Positions 25,302 to 35,285 are shown, counted from the first letter of the stretch. The stretch is 40,528 nt of DNA from Porticoccus sp. (GCA_011049795.1 DRHD01000298.1:1-40528); one strand, 5' to 3'. A program made the numbers and translations. The notes: a model not told the origin generated them from the sequence alone.

Positions 25302-26648
25302 TCAAACTTCTTCGTTGGGAACCATGCCCGCCTGAACAGTTCTCACTGGATACTCTTCAAGATATATGTCGTGATCACCATCTTTCAATACTTTTCGGAT
25401 CAACCAGTCTCTAGGTAAAGTACCTCTCTCTACACCCAACAAATCTATCACTTCTTCTTGCATTGTATTTTTGTCTTTATCAAGCACCACTCTTACTTGA
25501 GGTAAGTGTCGTTTCTTTTCTTGTGACGAAAGTACAATCCCCACATGACCATTATTGAGTTCCACAATCGTGCCTGGTGGGTATGGCCCCATTAACTGGA
25601 TAAACTCCAGCGCCAGTTCCTCATCAAAGTGCTTGCCACGCTCTCGATATATTTCCTTCAGTGCATCCAATGTTGAACGCGCCGCATCGTAACAACGGTC
25701 GCTAGTCATGGCGTCAAAGGCATCAACAATGGCAATAATTCGCGAGTACTGAGATAACTCTTTAGCAAACAGCCCGCGAGGATAACCCTGACCATCCATT
25801 CGTTCATGATGATTAAATGCTACATCTACCACGTAATTCATCGATCCTTCTGATTTCATCAGAAGATTTCGCCCAATCTCCGGATGCTTCATCATCTCGG
25901 CAAACTCTTCTTCCGAGAGTTTAGCGGGCTTATTGAGAATTTCGTCTGGAATTTGCATCTTGCCCACATCGTGCAACATACCACCGGCACCCAGCTTAAC
26001 TAACTCATCTTCCTCTAATCGCAGATGACGCCCGAAAGCAATGGCCAGAATACAAACATTCAGGCAATGCTCCATGGTGTATTGATCCACATGCTTAATC
26101 TTCGCCATCCACATCAAGGCACTGGGGTTGCGCAAAAGGCTCTCTACACAATGGGTAACTACCGTCTTCGCAGCCTGAGTATCCAAGGCATTACCAAGCC
26201 TTGCATCCTCAAGTATTCCAGCAACCGTATGGTGAGCAGCTTTATAGGCTTCCCTTGCGGCGGGGTGCTCTTCTTCTGTTCCACGTTGTACTTGATGCTC
26301 AGTCCGACTATACATCGTCTCCACAGCTGAAGCCGTATCATTGGATTTACGAGCACGTTTCTGTAAATCACTATCGTCTGAGCCATCAGCGCTACGCTTG
26401 GATAGACCAAAGCCTGCTCTAAACGGATCTTTTTTGTCCCCCCAGAGGCGGCCTTGCTTGTCCACGAAAACATAGTCACAGTGTTCCCGTAGTTTGCGTA
26501 TCTCCGAAAGACTCCTGATAGTAAACCCTTGCATAAGAAATGGTGTTTCCAGCCAGGGTCTATCGAGCTCAGCGACAAACATACCCAGTTTTAGCCCAGA
26601 TGCTGGCACACGGATATAGTTTGACCTATCGATAAACGGGTTACTCAT
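25302..26648 (-). CDS. HD-GYP cyclic-di-GMP phosphodiesterase with DUF3391 N-domain
   Basis: This 448-residue protein has an N-terminal DUF3391 domain (about 1-65, with IRVPASGLKLGMFVAELDRPW), a variable linker, and an HD-GYP domain. The metal pair is His226-Asp227 (MLHDVGKMQIP) and the GYP is at 288-290 (HERMDGQGYP). The catalytic residues look intact, so it should hydrolyse c-di-GMP. GAGGAAG precedes the start. No receiver domain is present, so the input signal is unknown. Confidence 0.93.
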   Translation of the reverse strand: MSNPFIDRSNYIRVPASGLKLGMFVAELDRPWLETPFLMQGFTIRSLSEIRKLREHCDYVFVDKQGRLWGDKKDPFRAGFGLSKRSADGSDDSDLQKRARKSNDTASAVETMYSRTEHQVQRGTEEEHPAAREAYKAAHHTVAGILEDARLGNALDTQAAKTVVTHCVESLLRNPSALMWMAKIKHVDQYTMEHCLNVCILAIAFGRHLRLEEDELVKLGAGGMLHDVGKMQIPDEILNKPAKLSEEEFAEMMKHPEIGRNLLMKSEGSMNYVVDVAFNHHERMDGQGYPRGLFAKELSQYSRIIAIVDAFDAMTSDRCYDAARSTLDALKEIYRERGKHFDEELALEFIQLMGPYPPGTIVELNNGHVGIVLSSQEKKRHLPQVRVVLDKDKNTMQEEVIDLLGVERGTLPRDWLIRKVLKDGDHDIYLEEYPVRTVQAGMVPNEEV

Positions 26649-26811
26649 TAGGCTTCCTCAAAGTCGCTAAAAAAGTATAAATATTCTATTCCGTAGCATA
26701 TCAGAGCTTGTTCACAATCTTACGTTAGCCAAGCTGTTCTGCCATCTGTTGTTGTAAAAAATGGATGACTTCATCACAACACCAGTAAGACCTGAAATTC
26801 CAAGTAGGTAT

Positions 26812-27186
26812 TTAGTCGGTGTTTCTTGTGTCGTCATCCACCACCGCCCAATAAGTATTGAGCAGGAACCCGCCGAGTATCCCCAGAATTAACCACAGAG
26901 GCCAGCCCCGCTCCGGAACAGTGAGTAAAACCCAGGCTACCCCCAGCATCACTAACAACGACACCTTGGGCAGCCTTACCTTGGTACTCATTGACGATCC
27001 ATCATCATAGGTCCAAAACCTATTAACCAATGGCGCCAACGCTGCCAATAGCACTCCCAGCCATGATTTATCGAAATCCGCACCACCAAAGCTCGTAGTA
27101 CTGTAAAACAGTACATTGTAAACCAAGGCACAACCCAATGAGGCCATGAGCCAAGCATAGAAGGTAATAGAGAATAGTTTTTTCAT
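26812..27186 (-). CDS. Hypothetical multi-pass membrane protein
   Basis: About 124 residues from the ATG at 27186 (MKKLFSITFYAWL); a GTG at 27198 adds four. It has about three to four hydrophobic helices and a short acidic tail. No family was recognised. After the TAA (26812-26814) the same frame stays open for 28 more codons to a second TAA at 26725-26727, and that stretch looks protein-like. It may be a lost C-terminal extension. Confidence 0.6.
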   Translation of the reverse strand: MKKLFSITFYAWLMASLGCALVYNVLFYSTTSFGGADFDKSWLGVLLAALAPLVNRFWTYDDGSSMSTKVRLPKVSLLVMLGVAWVLLTVPERGWPLWLILGILGGFLLNTYWAVVDDDTRNTD

Positions 27187-27395
27187 GCTCCAAATCACCC
27201 TTAGCTAACAGCCTGAATATCAGGCTTTCTTCTGCATTAAGGCTCTCATGGTAATCGAGGGCACACCACAATGGGAAGCCAACTATTTCCAGCAGGAACA
27301 CAGTGTTACTTTTACTAACAGCTGCTACAGTAATCCTATACGTCAGGTTTCCAATACCTTCCAACAAACTCTATACGAAACGACTGTAAAACACC

Positions 27396-28862
27396 TTGAA
27401 TAGACTCATTTTTAATAACAGCTTTTCCCAACTTGGCGAGCATTTTTTTACTCGGGTTCAGCCATCGGGTTTGCCCAACCCATCATTGGCCAGCGTCAAC
27501 CCTGAGGCGGCAAAATTACTGGGGCTGGAACCACTAGATCTTTTGCAAGACTGGTTTTTACAGTGGTGTAGTGGCAACCAGCGCATGCCGGGTAGTGACC
27601 CGCTGGCGATGGTTTATAGCGGCCATCAATTTGGCGGCTACTCACCACAATTGGGGGATGGCAGAGGGCTGTTGTTAGGGGAGGTAAAAGGACCTGAAGG
27701 TAAATGGGATATTCATCTGAAAGGTGCCGGTAAAACCCCTTATTCACGCTTTGGTGACGGCCGTGCTGTGTTGCGATCTACCATTCGAGAATATCTATGT
27801 AGCGAGGCCATGCACGGGCTGGGTATTCCAAGTACCCGAGCACTCAGCATTACGATCAGTGATGAGCCCGTTTACCGGGAAACCCAAGAAACGGCGACAA
27901 TGTTAATTCGCCTATCACGCAGCCATGTACGCTTTGGCTCCTTTGAATACTTCCACCACCATAACGAGCCGGAAGCCGTCAAACGACTGGCAGACCATGT
28001 CATTGAACAGCATCTGCCTGAACTCATCGATAAGGAAAATCGCTATCTTGAGATGTTTCGGTACACAGTTCACAGCACGGCCAAACTCATTGCCCAGTGG
28101 CAAGCCATTGGTTTCGCCCACGGGGTGATGAACACCGACAACATGTCCATTATTGGGGAGACAATGGACTATGGCCCCTTCGGCTTTCTCGATGCTTACA
28201 ATCCCGGTTATATCTGTAACCACTCCGATACCAGTGGGCGCTATGCCTTTAGTCGCCAACCCGTCATCGGATTATGGAACTGTAATGCACTCGCGAATGC
28301 TCTCACCAGCCTGATATCTGTGGAGCAATTAACGGGGGTGCTGGAGGAATATGAACCATTACTGCTCTCAACCTTGCTTGAACTTCAACGACGCAAGCTG
28401 GGGCTGGAGCAGCAACAGTCGGACGATGAAACCCTCATTGAGGACTTACTCGACAGCTTGGCCCAAAACCAGGTGGACTACACCATCTTCTTTAGACAAC
28501 TTTGCTATTTTGATGAAAATGCCCCTGATCAAAGCACCTCACACACCGAGCTGAGGGATCTGTTCCTCGACAGGACAGCCTGTGACGACTGGATCGCGCG
28601 TTACCGCCAACGCCTGGCTCTTGAACAACAGAGCCCCGCAGATCGCCGAGAAGCCATGCGACAAACCAACCCCAAGTATGTGTTTAGAAACTACATGGCA
28701 GAAATTGCCATTCGCAAGGCCGAGGATGAAAATGATTACCGTGAAATCGACCGGCTGTTGTTGCTTGTACAATCACCCTTTGACGAACACCCTGAGTGCG
28801 AAGAATACGCAAAACATCCGCCAACCTGGAGCCAACAACTCAGTGTGAGTTGTTCTTCATAG
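27396..28862 (+). CDS. selO: Protein adenylyltransferase SelO (YdiU family)
   Basis: A 488-residue protein with a TTG start. It shows the pseudokinase features of SelO: YSGHQFGGYSPQLGDGRG, the nucleotide-binding KGAGKTPYSRFGDGRAVLRS near residue 110, HGVMNTDNMSIIGETMDYGP (catalytic region) and a C-terminal cysteine (SVSCSS). SelO transfers AMP from ATP to Ser/Thr/Tyr of redox-related proteins. This bacterial member lacks selenocysteine. It converges on the O-methyltransferase gene 11 bp away. Confidence 0.93.
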   Translation: MNRLIFNNSFSQLGEHFFTRVQPSGLPNPSLASVNPEAAKLLGLEPLDLLQDWFLQWCSGNQRMPGSDPLAMVYSGHQFGGYSPQLGDGRGLLLGEVKGPEGKWDIHLKGAGKTPYSRFGDGRAVLRSTIREYLCSEAMHGLGIPSTRALSITISDEPVYRETQETATMLIRLSRSHVRFGSFEYFHHHNEPEAVKRLADHVIEQHLPELIDKENRYLEMFRYTVHSTAKLIAQWQAIGFAHGVMNTDNMSIIGETMDYGPFGFLDAYNPGYICNHSDTSGRYAFSRQPVIGLWNCNALANALTSLISVEQLTGVLEEYEPLLLSTLLELQRRKLGLEQQQSDDETLIEDLLDSLAQNQVDYTIFFRQLCYFDENAPDQSTSHTELRDLFLDRTACDDWIARYRQRLALEQQSPADRREAMRQTNPKYVFRNYMAEIAIRKAEDENDYREIDRLLLLVQSPFDEHPECEEYAKHPPTWSQQLSVSCSS

Positions 28863-28873
28863 TATGACTTGGA

Positions 28874-29536
28874 TTATTTTTTTCGAGCTAAGGTTAATCC
28901 ATCAGCAATGGGAACCAAACTGATATCCACGCGATTGTCAGACAATAACTGTTGATTAAATGTACGGATAGCACGGGTATCCACATCCTGTTTTTGGTGG
29001 TCAATCACAGCGCCATCCCACAGCACATTATCGATTGCGATTAATCCACCCGGGCGTAGCAAATCAAAACAAAGCTCAAAATAATCTGCGTAGCTTTCTT
29101 TATCCGCATCAATAAAAGCAAAATCGAAAGAAGAGGATTGTCCTTCATCGATCAACCCTTTAAGAGTTTCTGTTGCCGGAGCCAATCGCAAATCAATTTT
29201 CTGCGACACCCCAGCTGCTGACCAGTAACGACGAGCAACCGAGGTATATTCCTCGCTGATATCACAGGCAATAATTTGCCCATTATCGGGCAAGACCATT
29301 GCCACAGCTAAAGCACTGTAACCGGTGTAAACCCCCACTTCGATAGTCCTTCTAGCACCAATCAACTGGACCAGAAGTGCCATAAACTGCCCCTGCTCAG
29401 GTGCAATTTGCATATTCGCTGTGGGGAGGCTTGACGTCTCTTTTCGGAGTGCCTTTAGAATATCCGACTCACGAAGCGATACTTTAAGAAGGTAGGCATG
29501 CAACTGCTCTGTTAGATTGATACTTTTATTCGACAT
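28874..29536 (-). CDS. SAM-dependent O-methyltransferase (caffeoyl-CoA/catechol OMT family)
   Basis: This 220-residue class I methyltransferase has the SAM loop EVGVYTGYSALAVA near residue 66, the acidic motif ACDIS, the metal-binding DADKESYADYFEL, and IDNVLWDGAV. It is the size of the bacterial metal-dependent OMT family; its acceptor is unknown. The start has AGG seven bases upstream. It follows the AI-2E permease and may share its transcript. Confidence 0.9.
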   Translation of the reverse strand: MSNKSINLTEQLHAYLLKVSLRESDILKALRKETSSLPTANMQIAPEQGQFMALLVQLIGARRTIEVGVYTGYSALAVAMVLPDNGQIIACDISEEYTSVARRYWSAAGVSQKIDLRLAPATETLKGLIDEGQSSSFDFAFIDADKESYADYFELCFDLLRPGGLIAIDNVLWDGAVIDHQKQDVDTRAIRTFNQQLLSDNRVDISLVPIADGLTLARKK

Positions 29537-29561
29537 ATCAATACCTGCAACTTAAACCCTA

Positions 29562-30614
29562 TCAATCAGAGGACACTGCTGAAGATCTAGAACGCTCCCC
29601 CGCACCTAACATCACACCTATCCAACGAGTATCTTCATCATTTTCAAGTGCAATTTTTACCATAATCGTCAACGGTATTGAGAGCAACATGCCCACTGGG
29701 CCTAAAATCCACCCCCAAAAAACTAAAGATAAAAAGACAACCAATGGTGATAAGTTAAGCCCCTTGCCCATCAATCGGGGCTCCAACAGGCTCCCCACAG
29801 CAATATTAACCACCAGATAACCTAGGGCGACAAACCCGGCAGATAAAGGGCCTAACTGAATAAGTGCTAATAAAATTGTAGGCACCGCAGCAATAATAGA
29901 TCCAACGGTGGGGATAAAATTAAGTAAAAAAGCGATCAGCCCCCACATCACAGGGTAATCCACACCAAGTATCCACAACCAAATAACCACCAAAACGCCG
30001 GTCAACAGGCTTAGAAGGGATTTAATACCCAAGTAGCTGTGCACACTCTCTGCAAACCGGGACAGTCCTTCGTTGGGGGTTCCAGCATGATTTCTAGCGG
30101 ATTGAAGTTTTTCACTAAACCCCATTTCTTCTGCCAGAATAAAAACCACCGTCAATAAAATCAAAAAAGCATTGGTCATCACGTTACCGAAGGATGCCAA
30201 GGTATTGCCCGCCAATTGCATAACAGCGCTGGGGTCAAAGCTTTGCTTCATCTGTTCCATATTAAAGGTCATACCGCGATCGCTTAACCAATGCAGCAAG
30301 CCGCCACTCATTTCCTGTAGCCGGGTCTGATATTCTGGCAAATTCTGACGAAAGTCATTGATAGAAGATCCCACTAAAATGCCAATCAGCCAACCCACCA
30401 ACACCACCAAGCTGACAATCAGGAAAATGGCCAATCCACTCGGCACTTTCTTTTTTCTCAACCAAGCCAACAATGGCGAAAAAATCAACGCAATAAAGAC
30501 TGAAAGTAAAAAAGGCACCAGTAACGTTTCAGCTAATTTAATGCCTGCAACCACAACCACAAATGCTGCGGCAACGAGGAGCCCTCTTGCCATTGGTGAA
30601 TATTCCTTGTTCAT
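29562..30614 (-). CDS. AI-2E (PerM) family permease
   Basis: This 350-residue protein has about seven to eight membrane helices in the PerM order: two N-terminal helices, a long loop (NDFRQNLPEYQTRLQEMSGG), then a helix bundle with GSIIAAVPTILLALIQLGP and LEPRLMGKGLNLSPLVVFLSL, the conserved segment of the family. Family members export autoinducer-2 or act in Na+/H+ exchange. The start overlaps the upstream small membrane protein by 4 bp. Confidence 0.92.
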   Translation of the reverse strand: MNKEYSPMARGLLVAAAFVVVVAGIKLAETLLVPFLLSVFIALIFSPLLAWLRKKKVPSGLAIFLIVSLVVLVGWLIGILVGSSINDFRQNLPEYQTRLQEMSGGLLHWLSDRGMTFNMEQMKQSFDPSAVMQLAGNTLASFGNVMTNAFLILLTVVFILAEEMGFSEKLQSARNHAGTPNEGLSRFAESVHSYLGIKSLLSLLTGVLVVIWLWILGVDYPVMWGLIAFLLNFIPTVGSIIAAVPTILLALIQLGPLSAGFVALGYLVVNIAVGSLLEPRLMGKGLNLSPLVVFLSLVFWGWILGPVGMLLSIPLTIMVKIALENDEDTRWIGVMLGAGERSRSSAVSSD

Positions 30615-30943
30615 TCTTCCCCTCCAATCAACTCTGTCAGTAGCTTGTTCACGTCTTCAATGCCTGTTTCCGTTAACAAATAACCCGAGCCACCGATATA
30701 TTCGTGCTCACTAATGTCATAACAACGCCGACGAATTTCCTCAAGTTGCTCATTATGTCTGATCGGCATTCCCAGAAATACCTGCCAGTCATTTTCTGTG
30801 GCCCTGCCTTCCACAACTAATGTCAGTAGCGTGACCAGGTTTTGTTTGTCCAGATGATAAACAGGTGTTCCCACCCGGATAAAGACCAAGAAAATGAGCA
30901 CCACAAAAATAAAGGTAAAAAATAATGTCAGTAAAAAATTCAT
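30611..30943 (-). CDS. Small single-pass membrane protein, unknown
   Basis: This 110-residue protein has an N-terminal membrane anchor (MNFLLTLFFTFIFVVLIFLV) and a cytosolic domain with ENDWQVFLGMPIRHNEQLEEIRRRC and a C-terminal ETGIEDVNKLLTEL. No named family was recognised. Translational overlap with the PerM-type permease (30611-30614), and placement after the HAMP protein, suggest one small operon. Confidence 0.75.
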   Translation of the reverse strand: MNFLLTLFFTFIFVVLIFLVFIRVGTPVYHLDKQNLVTLLTLVVEGRATENDWQVFLGMPIRHNEQLEEIRRRCYDISEHEYIGGSGYLLTETGIEDVNKLLTELIGGEE

Positions 30944-30986
30944 GGTGTCACTATTCGTTCAAGCCAACTCAACGAGCATGTGCTCC

Positions 30987-31484
30987 TTACTCTGTATTGA
31001 ACGAGGAAAGCTCCTGATTTAACTGAGCAAACAATACCGTTCGTTTCTCACTGTCTTGGTCAGCAAGCTGCCCGATCTCTGTGGCGATTTTTCGCACTTC
31101 ATGTAAACGCTCTTGAAGTGTTTCGATACAGTTATTGATCATGACGGCTTCATCCTGAAAAACATCCTTTTTTCTCAACCTGACTCTCGCTGTCAAATCA
31201 CCATCTGCGAGTTTTTCCATCTGCCGAACAATCACATAAACTGGGCCAGCAATTTTATGACTCGCGATCAAACTACCCCACCAGACACCACCAATGAATA
31301 TCACTTCAATAATTGCTAGCCATAATGTCTGCTCAGTGCTCAACGGAAACCCGGCTGAAGTAGGTAATACTGCATTGATAATGATAAACACGTTGATCAG
31401 AAGTACCGTGAGTGATGCTGCCAACAAAGCATATTGGTATTGAAACTTGCTATTGATGACGACCCTGCTTCGACGGTTATCCAC
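30987..31484 (-). CDS. HAMP-domain membrane protein without output domain
   Basis: This 165-residue protein uses a GTG start with GAGG eight bases upstream. Two membrane helices (about 18-40 and 52-72) are followed by a HAMP domain (KIAGPVYVIVRQMEKLADGDL) and a coiled-coil tail ending ELSSFNTE. No kinase, cyclase, GGDEF or chemoreceptor signalling domain follows, so it is shorter than typical HAMP sensors. The role is unknown. Confidence 0.85.
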   Translation of the reverse strand: MDNRRSRVVINSKFQYQYALLAASLTVLLINVFIIINAVLPTSAGFPLSTEQTLWLAIIEVIFIGGVWWGSLIASHKIAGPVYVIVRQMEKLADGDLTARVRLRKKDVFQDEAVMINNCIETLQERLHEVRKIATEIGQLADQDSEKRTVLFAQLNQELSSFNTE

Positions 31485-31662
31485 AGCCTTTTCCTCGCAT
31501 ATTCTTATTGTGCTCTGGTAGCTTTCGTAGTCAGGACGATTGTTGAAGTACCTAAGAAAACTAATCCACAGTAATTCTTTCTTGCTACTGCTTTATTGCT
31601 AGTTAATGCTCTTACACCAAGGTGCCACCCAGCCTATTACAACCACCCTTATCGGGCAACGG

Positions 31663-32091
31663 TTATTCCGGGGCCCAGTTATTCCCAACACCTGGCCCAA
31701 GGGGCTGGCCATAACTAAACTCGACATAATTGCCATTCGGGTCACGAAGGCCACAGTAATAGCCCACTGGATAGGGCTCATCACGGGGGGGCCAAACCAG
31801 GTCATCACGTACCCTGGCACGACTGGCTATATTATCCACGTCAGTTTTACTCGATACCGCAAAACCGAAGTGGCGGTAGTCATTCTCAGGTAAATTCAGG
31901 TCACGACCACCATCCATCAACACAAAAACAAATGAGTTTTCCCTATCGGGTTCTGCCATCCAGACAATGCGTTGGTGACCGGTATGGCGTTCATGGCTGA
32001 TTTCCATGTTGCAATAGTATTGATAAAAGTCGATACAGGCATCGATATCAACAACGTGCAGCGCCAAATGTGTCAATTGAGGGTAGGACAA
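31663..32091 (-). CDS. VOC (glyoxalase/bleomycin-resistance) family protein
   Basis: This 142-residue protein uses a TTG start. It shows the vicinal-oxygen-chelate fold: a His in LTHLALHVVDIDACIDFY, the paired module RHFGFAVSS, and the C-terminal metal Glu in RDPNGNYVEFSYGQP. VOC proteins range from glyoxalase I to dioxygenases and resistance proteins; the substrate is not evident. It lies alone between the HAMP gene and prfC on the minus strand. Confidence 0.85.
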   Translation of the reverse strand: MSYPQLTHLALHVVDIDACIDFYQYYCNMEISHERHTGHQRIVWMAEPDRENSFVFVLMDGGRDLNLPENDYRHFGFAVSSKTDVDNIASRARVRDDLVWPPRDEPYPVGYYCGLRDPNGNYVEFSYGQPLGPGVGNNWAPE

Positions 32092-32152
32092 AGCATGAGC
32101 TCATCGTTATCACTACAAAAAGTATAGTTGAGGTCATGGGTTAGATAAGAAT

Positions 32153-32177
32153 GGGGGAGCAAAAAAGCATCACCCCC
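32153..32177. terminator. Hairpin downstream of prfC
   Basis: Arms GGGGG (32153-32157) and CCCCC (32173-32177) enclose an inner GC-A6-GC element. On the minus strand it lies 30 bp after the prfC stop. The T-run typical of intrinsic terminators is inside the loop, not after the stem, so the call is weak. Confidence 0.3.
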
Positions 32178-32206
32178 TAACATTCTATTTTCAGGTTGAG
32201 AGGTCG

Positions 32207-33793
32207 TTAGAGTTCCTTGGTAGACCGGAATTTAATCTCTGGATATCGCTCCTCAGTGAGCGACAGGTTGACCCGAGTGGACGCCAGGTAGGTCAGGTGA
32301 CCTGCGCCATCCAGAGCAACACCATCGGGCACCTTGCGTTTGAGTTCTTCCACTTTCTTGTGGTCATCAGACTCAATCCACCGCGCGGTGTAGATATTAA
32401 TAGGTTCGTAGACTGCTTCAACGCCATACTCATCCTTGAGTCGATAGGCCACTACCTCAAACTGCAGCGGCCCTACCGCGCCGACAATAATGTCATTATT
32501 ATTGAGAGGGAAAAATACTTGAGTACTACCCTCTTCTGAAAGCTGCTGGATGCCTTTCTGTAATTGCTTCATTTTTAGTGGATCACGCAGTCGGATGCGT
32601 CGAAAAAGCTCTGGGGCAAAATGCGGAATCCCAGTAAATTTTAATTTCTCACCACCGGTAAAGGTGTCGCCAATTTGAATCGTTCCGTGGTTATGCAATC
32701 CAATGATGTCACCGGCTACGGCTTCGTCCACGGCAATCCTTTCACCTGCTTTAAAGCCCACTGCATCGGCAATACGTACATCCTTACCCTGCCGTACATG
32801 GTGCATTTTCATACCTTTGGTATATTTCCCTGAACAGACGCGCATAAAGGCAATACGATCCCGGTGTTTTGGGTCCATATTGGCCTGAATTTTGAACACA
32901 AACCCGGAAAACTGCTCCTCGCTGGCGACGACTTCACGCTCAATTGTGACTCGCGGCTGCGGTGCTGGCGCCCAGTCTACAAAGTGATCCAGCATTTCAC
33001 GTACACCGAAATTAGACAGTGCTGTACCAAAAAATACAGGTGTTAGCTGACCCGCCAGAAACATCTCCAGATCAAATTCATTGGTTGCACCACGCACTAG
33101 CTCAATTTCTTCACGAATCTCATCGACGTAGTAACCCAAAAGTTCTGTGGCTTCATCGGAATCCAGGCCTTTGATCTGAATATCTTCAGGAATGGTATGA
33201 CCTTGCCCCTGCTGAAAAACATGGATGGTATCGGTGTAGAGGTTGTAAACGCCCTTGAACTCTTTTCCGCTGCCAATTGGCCAGTTGATCGGCGCCCCAG
33301 CAATTTTTAGTACCGCTTCAATCTCATCCAGAAGCTCCACAGGGTCGCGAATGTCCCGGTCCATCTTATTCACAAAGGAGATAATTGGGGTATCCCGTAA
33401 TCGGCACACTTCCATCAGCTTGATAGTGCGCTTTTCCACGCCCTTGGCCCCATCAATCACCATAAGAGCAGAATCTACGGCCGTGAGTGTTCGATAGGTA
33501 TCCTCGGAAAAATCCTCGTGTCCTGGAGTATCAAGCAAATTAACTGTTCGGTCTTTATAGGGAAACTGCATGACGGAGGAAGTGACGGAAATACCACGCT
33601 CCTTCTCCATCTGCATCCAATCAGAGGTTGCATGCCGATCACTTTTTTTGCCCTTTACCGTCCCAGCCACCTGGATAAGGTTGCCGAATAACAGCAACTT
33701 TTCAGTGATAGTGGTTTTACCCGCATCTGGGTGAGAGATGATAGCGAAGGTACGTCTCTTATTGACTTCATTAATAAAATTGGCGTCAGCCAT
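32207..33793 (-). CDS. prfC: Peptide chain release factor 3
   Basis: The ATG at 33793 gives 528 residues starting [18 protein letters not shown], preceded by GGAAA; this matches the usual RF3 length. A longer frame to 33886 lacks support. G1 (SHPDAGKTT), G3 (DTPGHEDF) and G4 (VNKMDRD) are all present, followed by domain II and the RF3-specific C-terminal domain. RF3 is a GTPase that recycles RF1/RF2 from terminating ribosomes. Confidence 0.96.
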   Translation of the reverse strand: MADANFINEVNKRRTFAIISHPDAGKTTITEKLLLFGNLIQVAGTVKGKKSDRHATSDWMQMEKERGISVTSSVMQFPYKDRTVNLLDTPGHEDFSEDTYRTLTAVDSALMVIDGAKGVEKRTIKLMEVCRLRDTPIISFVNKMDRDIRDPVELLDEIEAVLKIAGAPINWPIGSGKEFKGVYNLYTDTIHVFQQGQGHTIPEDIQIKGLDSDEATELLGYYVDEIREEIELVRGATNEFDLEMFLAGQLTPVFFGTALSNFGVREMLDHFVDWAPAPQPRVTIEREVVASEEQFSGFVFKIQANMDPKHRDRIAFMRVCSGKYTKGMKMHHVRQGKDVRIADAVGFKAGERIAVDEAVAGDIIGLHNHGTIQIGDTFTGGEKLKFTGIPHFAPELFRRIRLRDPLKMKQLQKGIQQLSEEGSTQVFFPLNNNDIIVGAVGPLQFEVVAYRLKDEYGVEAVYEPINIYTARWIESDDHKKVEELKRKVPDGVALDGAGHLTYLASTRVNLSLTEERYPEIKFRSTKEL

Positions 33794-33935
33794 TACTTTT
33801 GTTTCCTGCTTTATCACTACATATACTGGTGAGGTTTGCTTGCCAGGCATTGTTTCCCATAAATTGCACGGCAAAAAGGACGCCATTATACAGCTAGGAG
33901 CCCAGGTATTTCATGCAGACTTATTTTGATCTGTC

Positions 33936-33956
33936 TGAGGTAAGAGGTAGGAGGTA
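33936..33956. repeat. 7-bp triple repeat (RGAGGTA-like)
   Basis: Three 7-bp units (TGAGGTA, AGAGGTA, GGAGGTA) lie between prfC and the CoA-transferase gene. There is no start codon at ribosome-binding distance. Confidence 0.6.
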
Positions 33957-33984
33957 TCAAGGCAGGCAATACACCCTACGGCCA

Positions 33985-34014
33985 AGTGTGCGAACCTATA
34001 GTGTACGAACCTAT
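33985..34014. repeat. 15-bp tandem duplication after the CoA-transferase stop
   Basis: AGTGTGCGAACCTAT (33985-33999) is followed directly by AGTGTACGAACCTAT (34000-34014), one mismatch. It sits 5 bp beyond the stop codon of the minus-strand gene ending at 34020. Confidence 0.9.
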
Positions 34015-34019
34015 GATGG

Positions 34020-35285
34020 TTACACCCTCGCCATATTCTGAAGTTCAGCCCTAAAATCCGGGTGGGCGATTTCAATTAATCGCTCCCTCCGTTCACAAAG
34101 GCTCAAACCATGCAGGTACGCCACGCCGTATTCAGTGACCACATAACCTACTTGTGCACGGGAGGTAACGACCCCTGCACCTTGGGTTAGATGTGGCACA
34201 ATTCGCGAGCATTGGCCAGACAACGCCGTTGAAGGAAGTGCAATGATTGAGCGCCCCCCATCTGATAACTGGGAGCCGGTCACAAAATCTACCTGACCAC
34301 CAAAACCGGAATAGACTTTGTCGCCAATAGAGTCGGCACAAACTTGACCAGTAAGATCAATCTGAATTGCGCTATTGATAGAGACTACTTGCGGATTTTT
34401 ACGAATTACCGCCGGGTTGTTAACGTATTCGATATCGAGAAATGCCACCTCAGAATTATCATCTACAAAATCATATAACGCCTTTGAGCCCTGCACAAAA
34501 CCTGTAACGATCTTACCCCGGTGTACTACTTTTCGAGTATTATCAATAACGCCAGATTCAACCAACGCCGGCACCCCACTGGAAAACATTTCTGTGTGTA
34601 TACCAAGGTGTTGATGCCCAGTAAGATTCAAAAGCACAGCATCAGGGATACTCCCAATCCCCATTTGCAAGCAGTCTCCATCTCGGATCAGTTCCGCCAC
34701 ATGGCTACCTATTTTGGCATGCACTGCTGAGGGTGTAGTCGGTTCAAAATTCGGAATTTCACTGTCAATTTCAACGGCGTAATCAATCCTTCTCATGGGA
34801 ATGGAGGCATCGCCATGGGTTCTGGGCATATTTTGATTAATCTGAGCAATGATTATTTTTGCCACACCACAGGCAGCCAAGGTTGCCTCCACGGAGACAC
34901 CCAGAGAACAGTTGCCGTGTTGGTCAGGAGGGGAAACCTGAATTAAGGCAACGTCAATGGGCTGCATACCGCTACGAAGTAGTTTCGGGATTTCCGATAG
35001 AAAGACGGGAACGTAGTCAGCCTTGCCTTCATTAACCAGTTTCCGGGTACTGTGGCCAACAAAGTAACAGCGATTACGTAAATGTCCTTCTAAGCGTGGA
35101 TGGCAAACAGCCTCAGCGTGCTCAAGGTGGAGTTGTAATAATTCAACATTTTCCAGTTCTATGGCATGTTCGGCCAGCGCTTCCAACATTCTATAAGGGG
35201 TCGCAGCCATGGAGTGGCACCAAACCCGGTCACCCGATTTGATATGTGCAACTGCCTCTTGAGGTGTCGAATAAACTACTGCCAT
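34020..35285 (-). CDS. Acetyl-CoA hydrolase / CoA-transferase family protein
   Basis: The ATG at 35285 gives 421 residues starting MAVVYSTPQEAVAHI, with AAGG eight bases upstream; an in-frame ATG at 35327 would add 14 residues. It has the two-domain class I CoA-transferase fold, with the catalytic Glu in IHTEMFSSG and the C-terminal motif VYSGFGGQVDF. The sequence is close to 4-hydroxybutyrate/acetate CoA-transferases. It might convert acetyl-CoA or transfer CoA between short acids. The substrate is not known. Confidence 0.87.
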   Translation of the reverse strand: MAVVYSTPQEAVAHIKSGDRVWCHSMAATPYRMLEALAEHAIELENVELLQLHLEHAEAVCHPRLEGHLRNRCYFVGHSTRKLVNEGKADYVPVFLSEIPKLLRSGMQPIDVALIQVSPPDQHGNCSLGVSVEATLAACGVAKIIIAQINQNMPRTHGDASIPMRRIDYAVEIDSEIPNFEPTTPSAVHAKIGSHVAELIRDGDCLQMGIGSIPDAVLLNLTGHQHLGIHTEMFSSGVPALVESGVIDNTRKVVHRGKIVTGFVQGSKALYDFVDDNSEVAFLDIEYVNNPAVIRKNPQVVSINSAIQIDLTGQVCADSIGDKVYSGFGGQVDFVTGSQLSDGGRSIIALPSTALSGQCSRIVPHLTQGAGVVTSRAQVGYVVTEYGVAYLHGLSLCERRERLIEIAHPDFRAELQNMARV

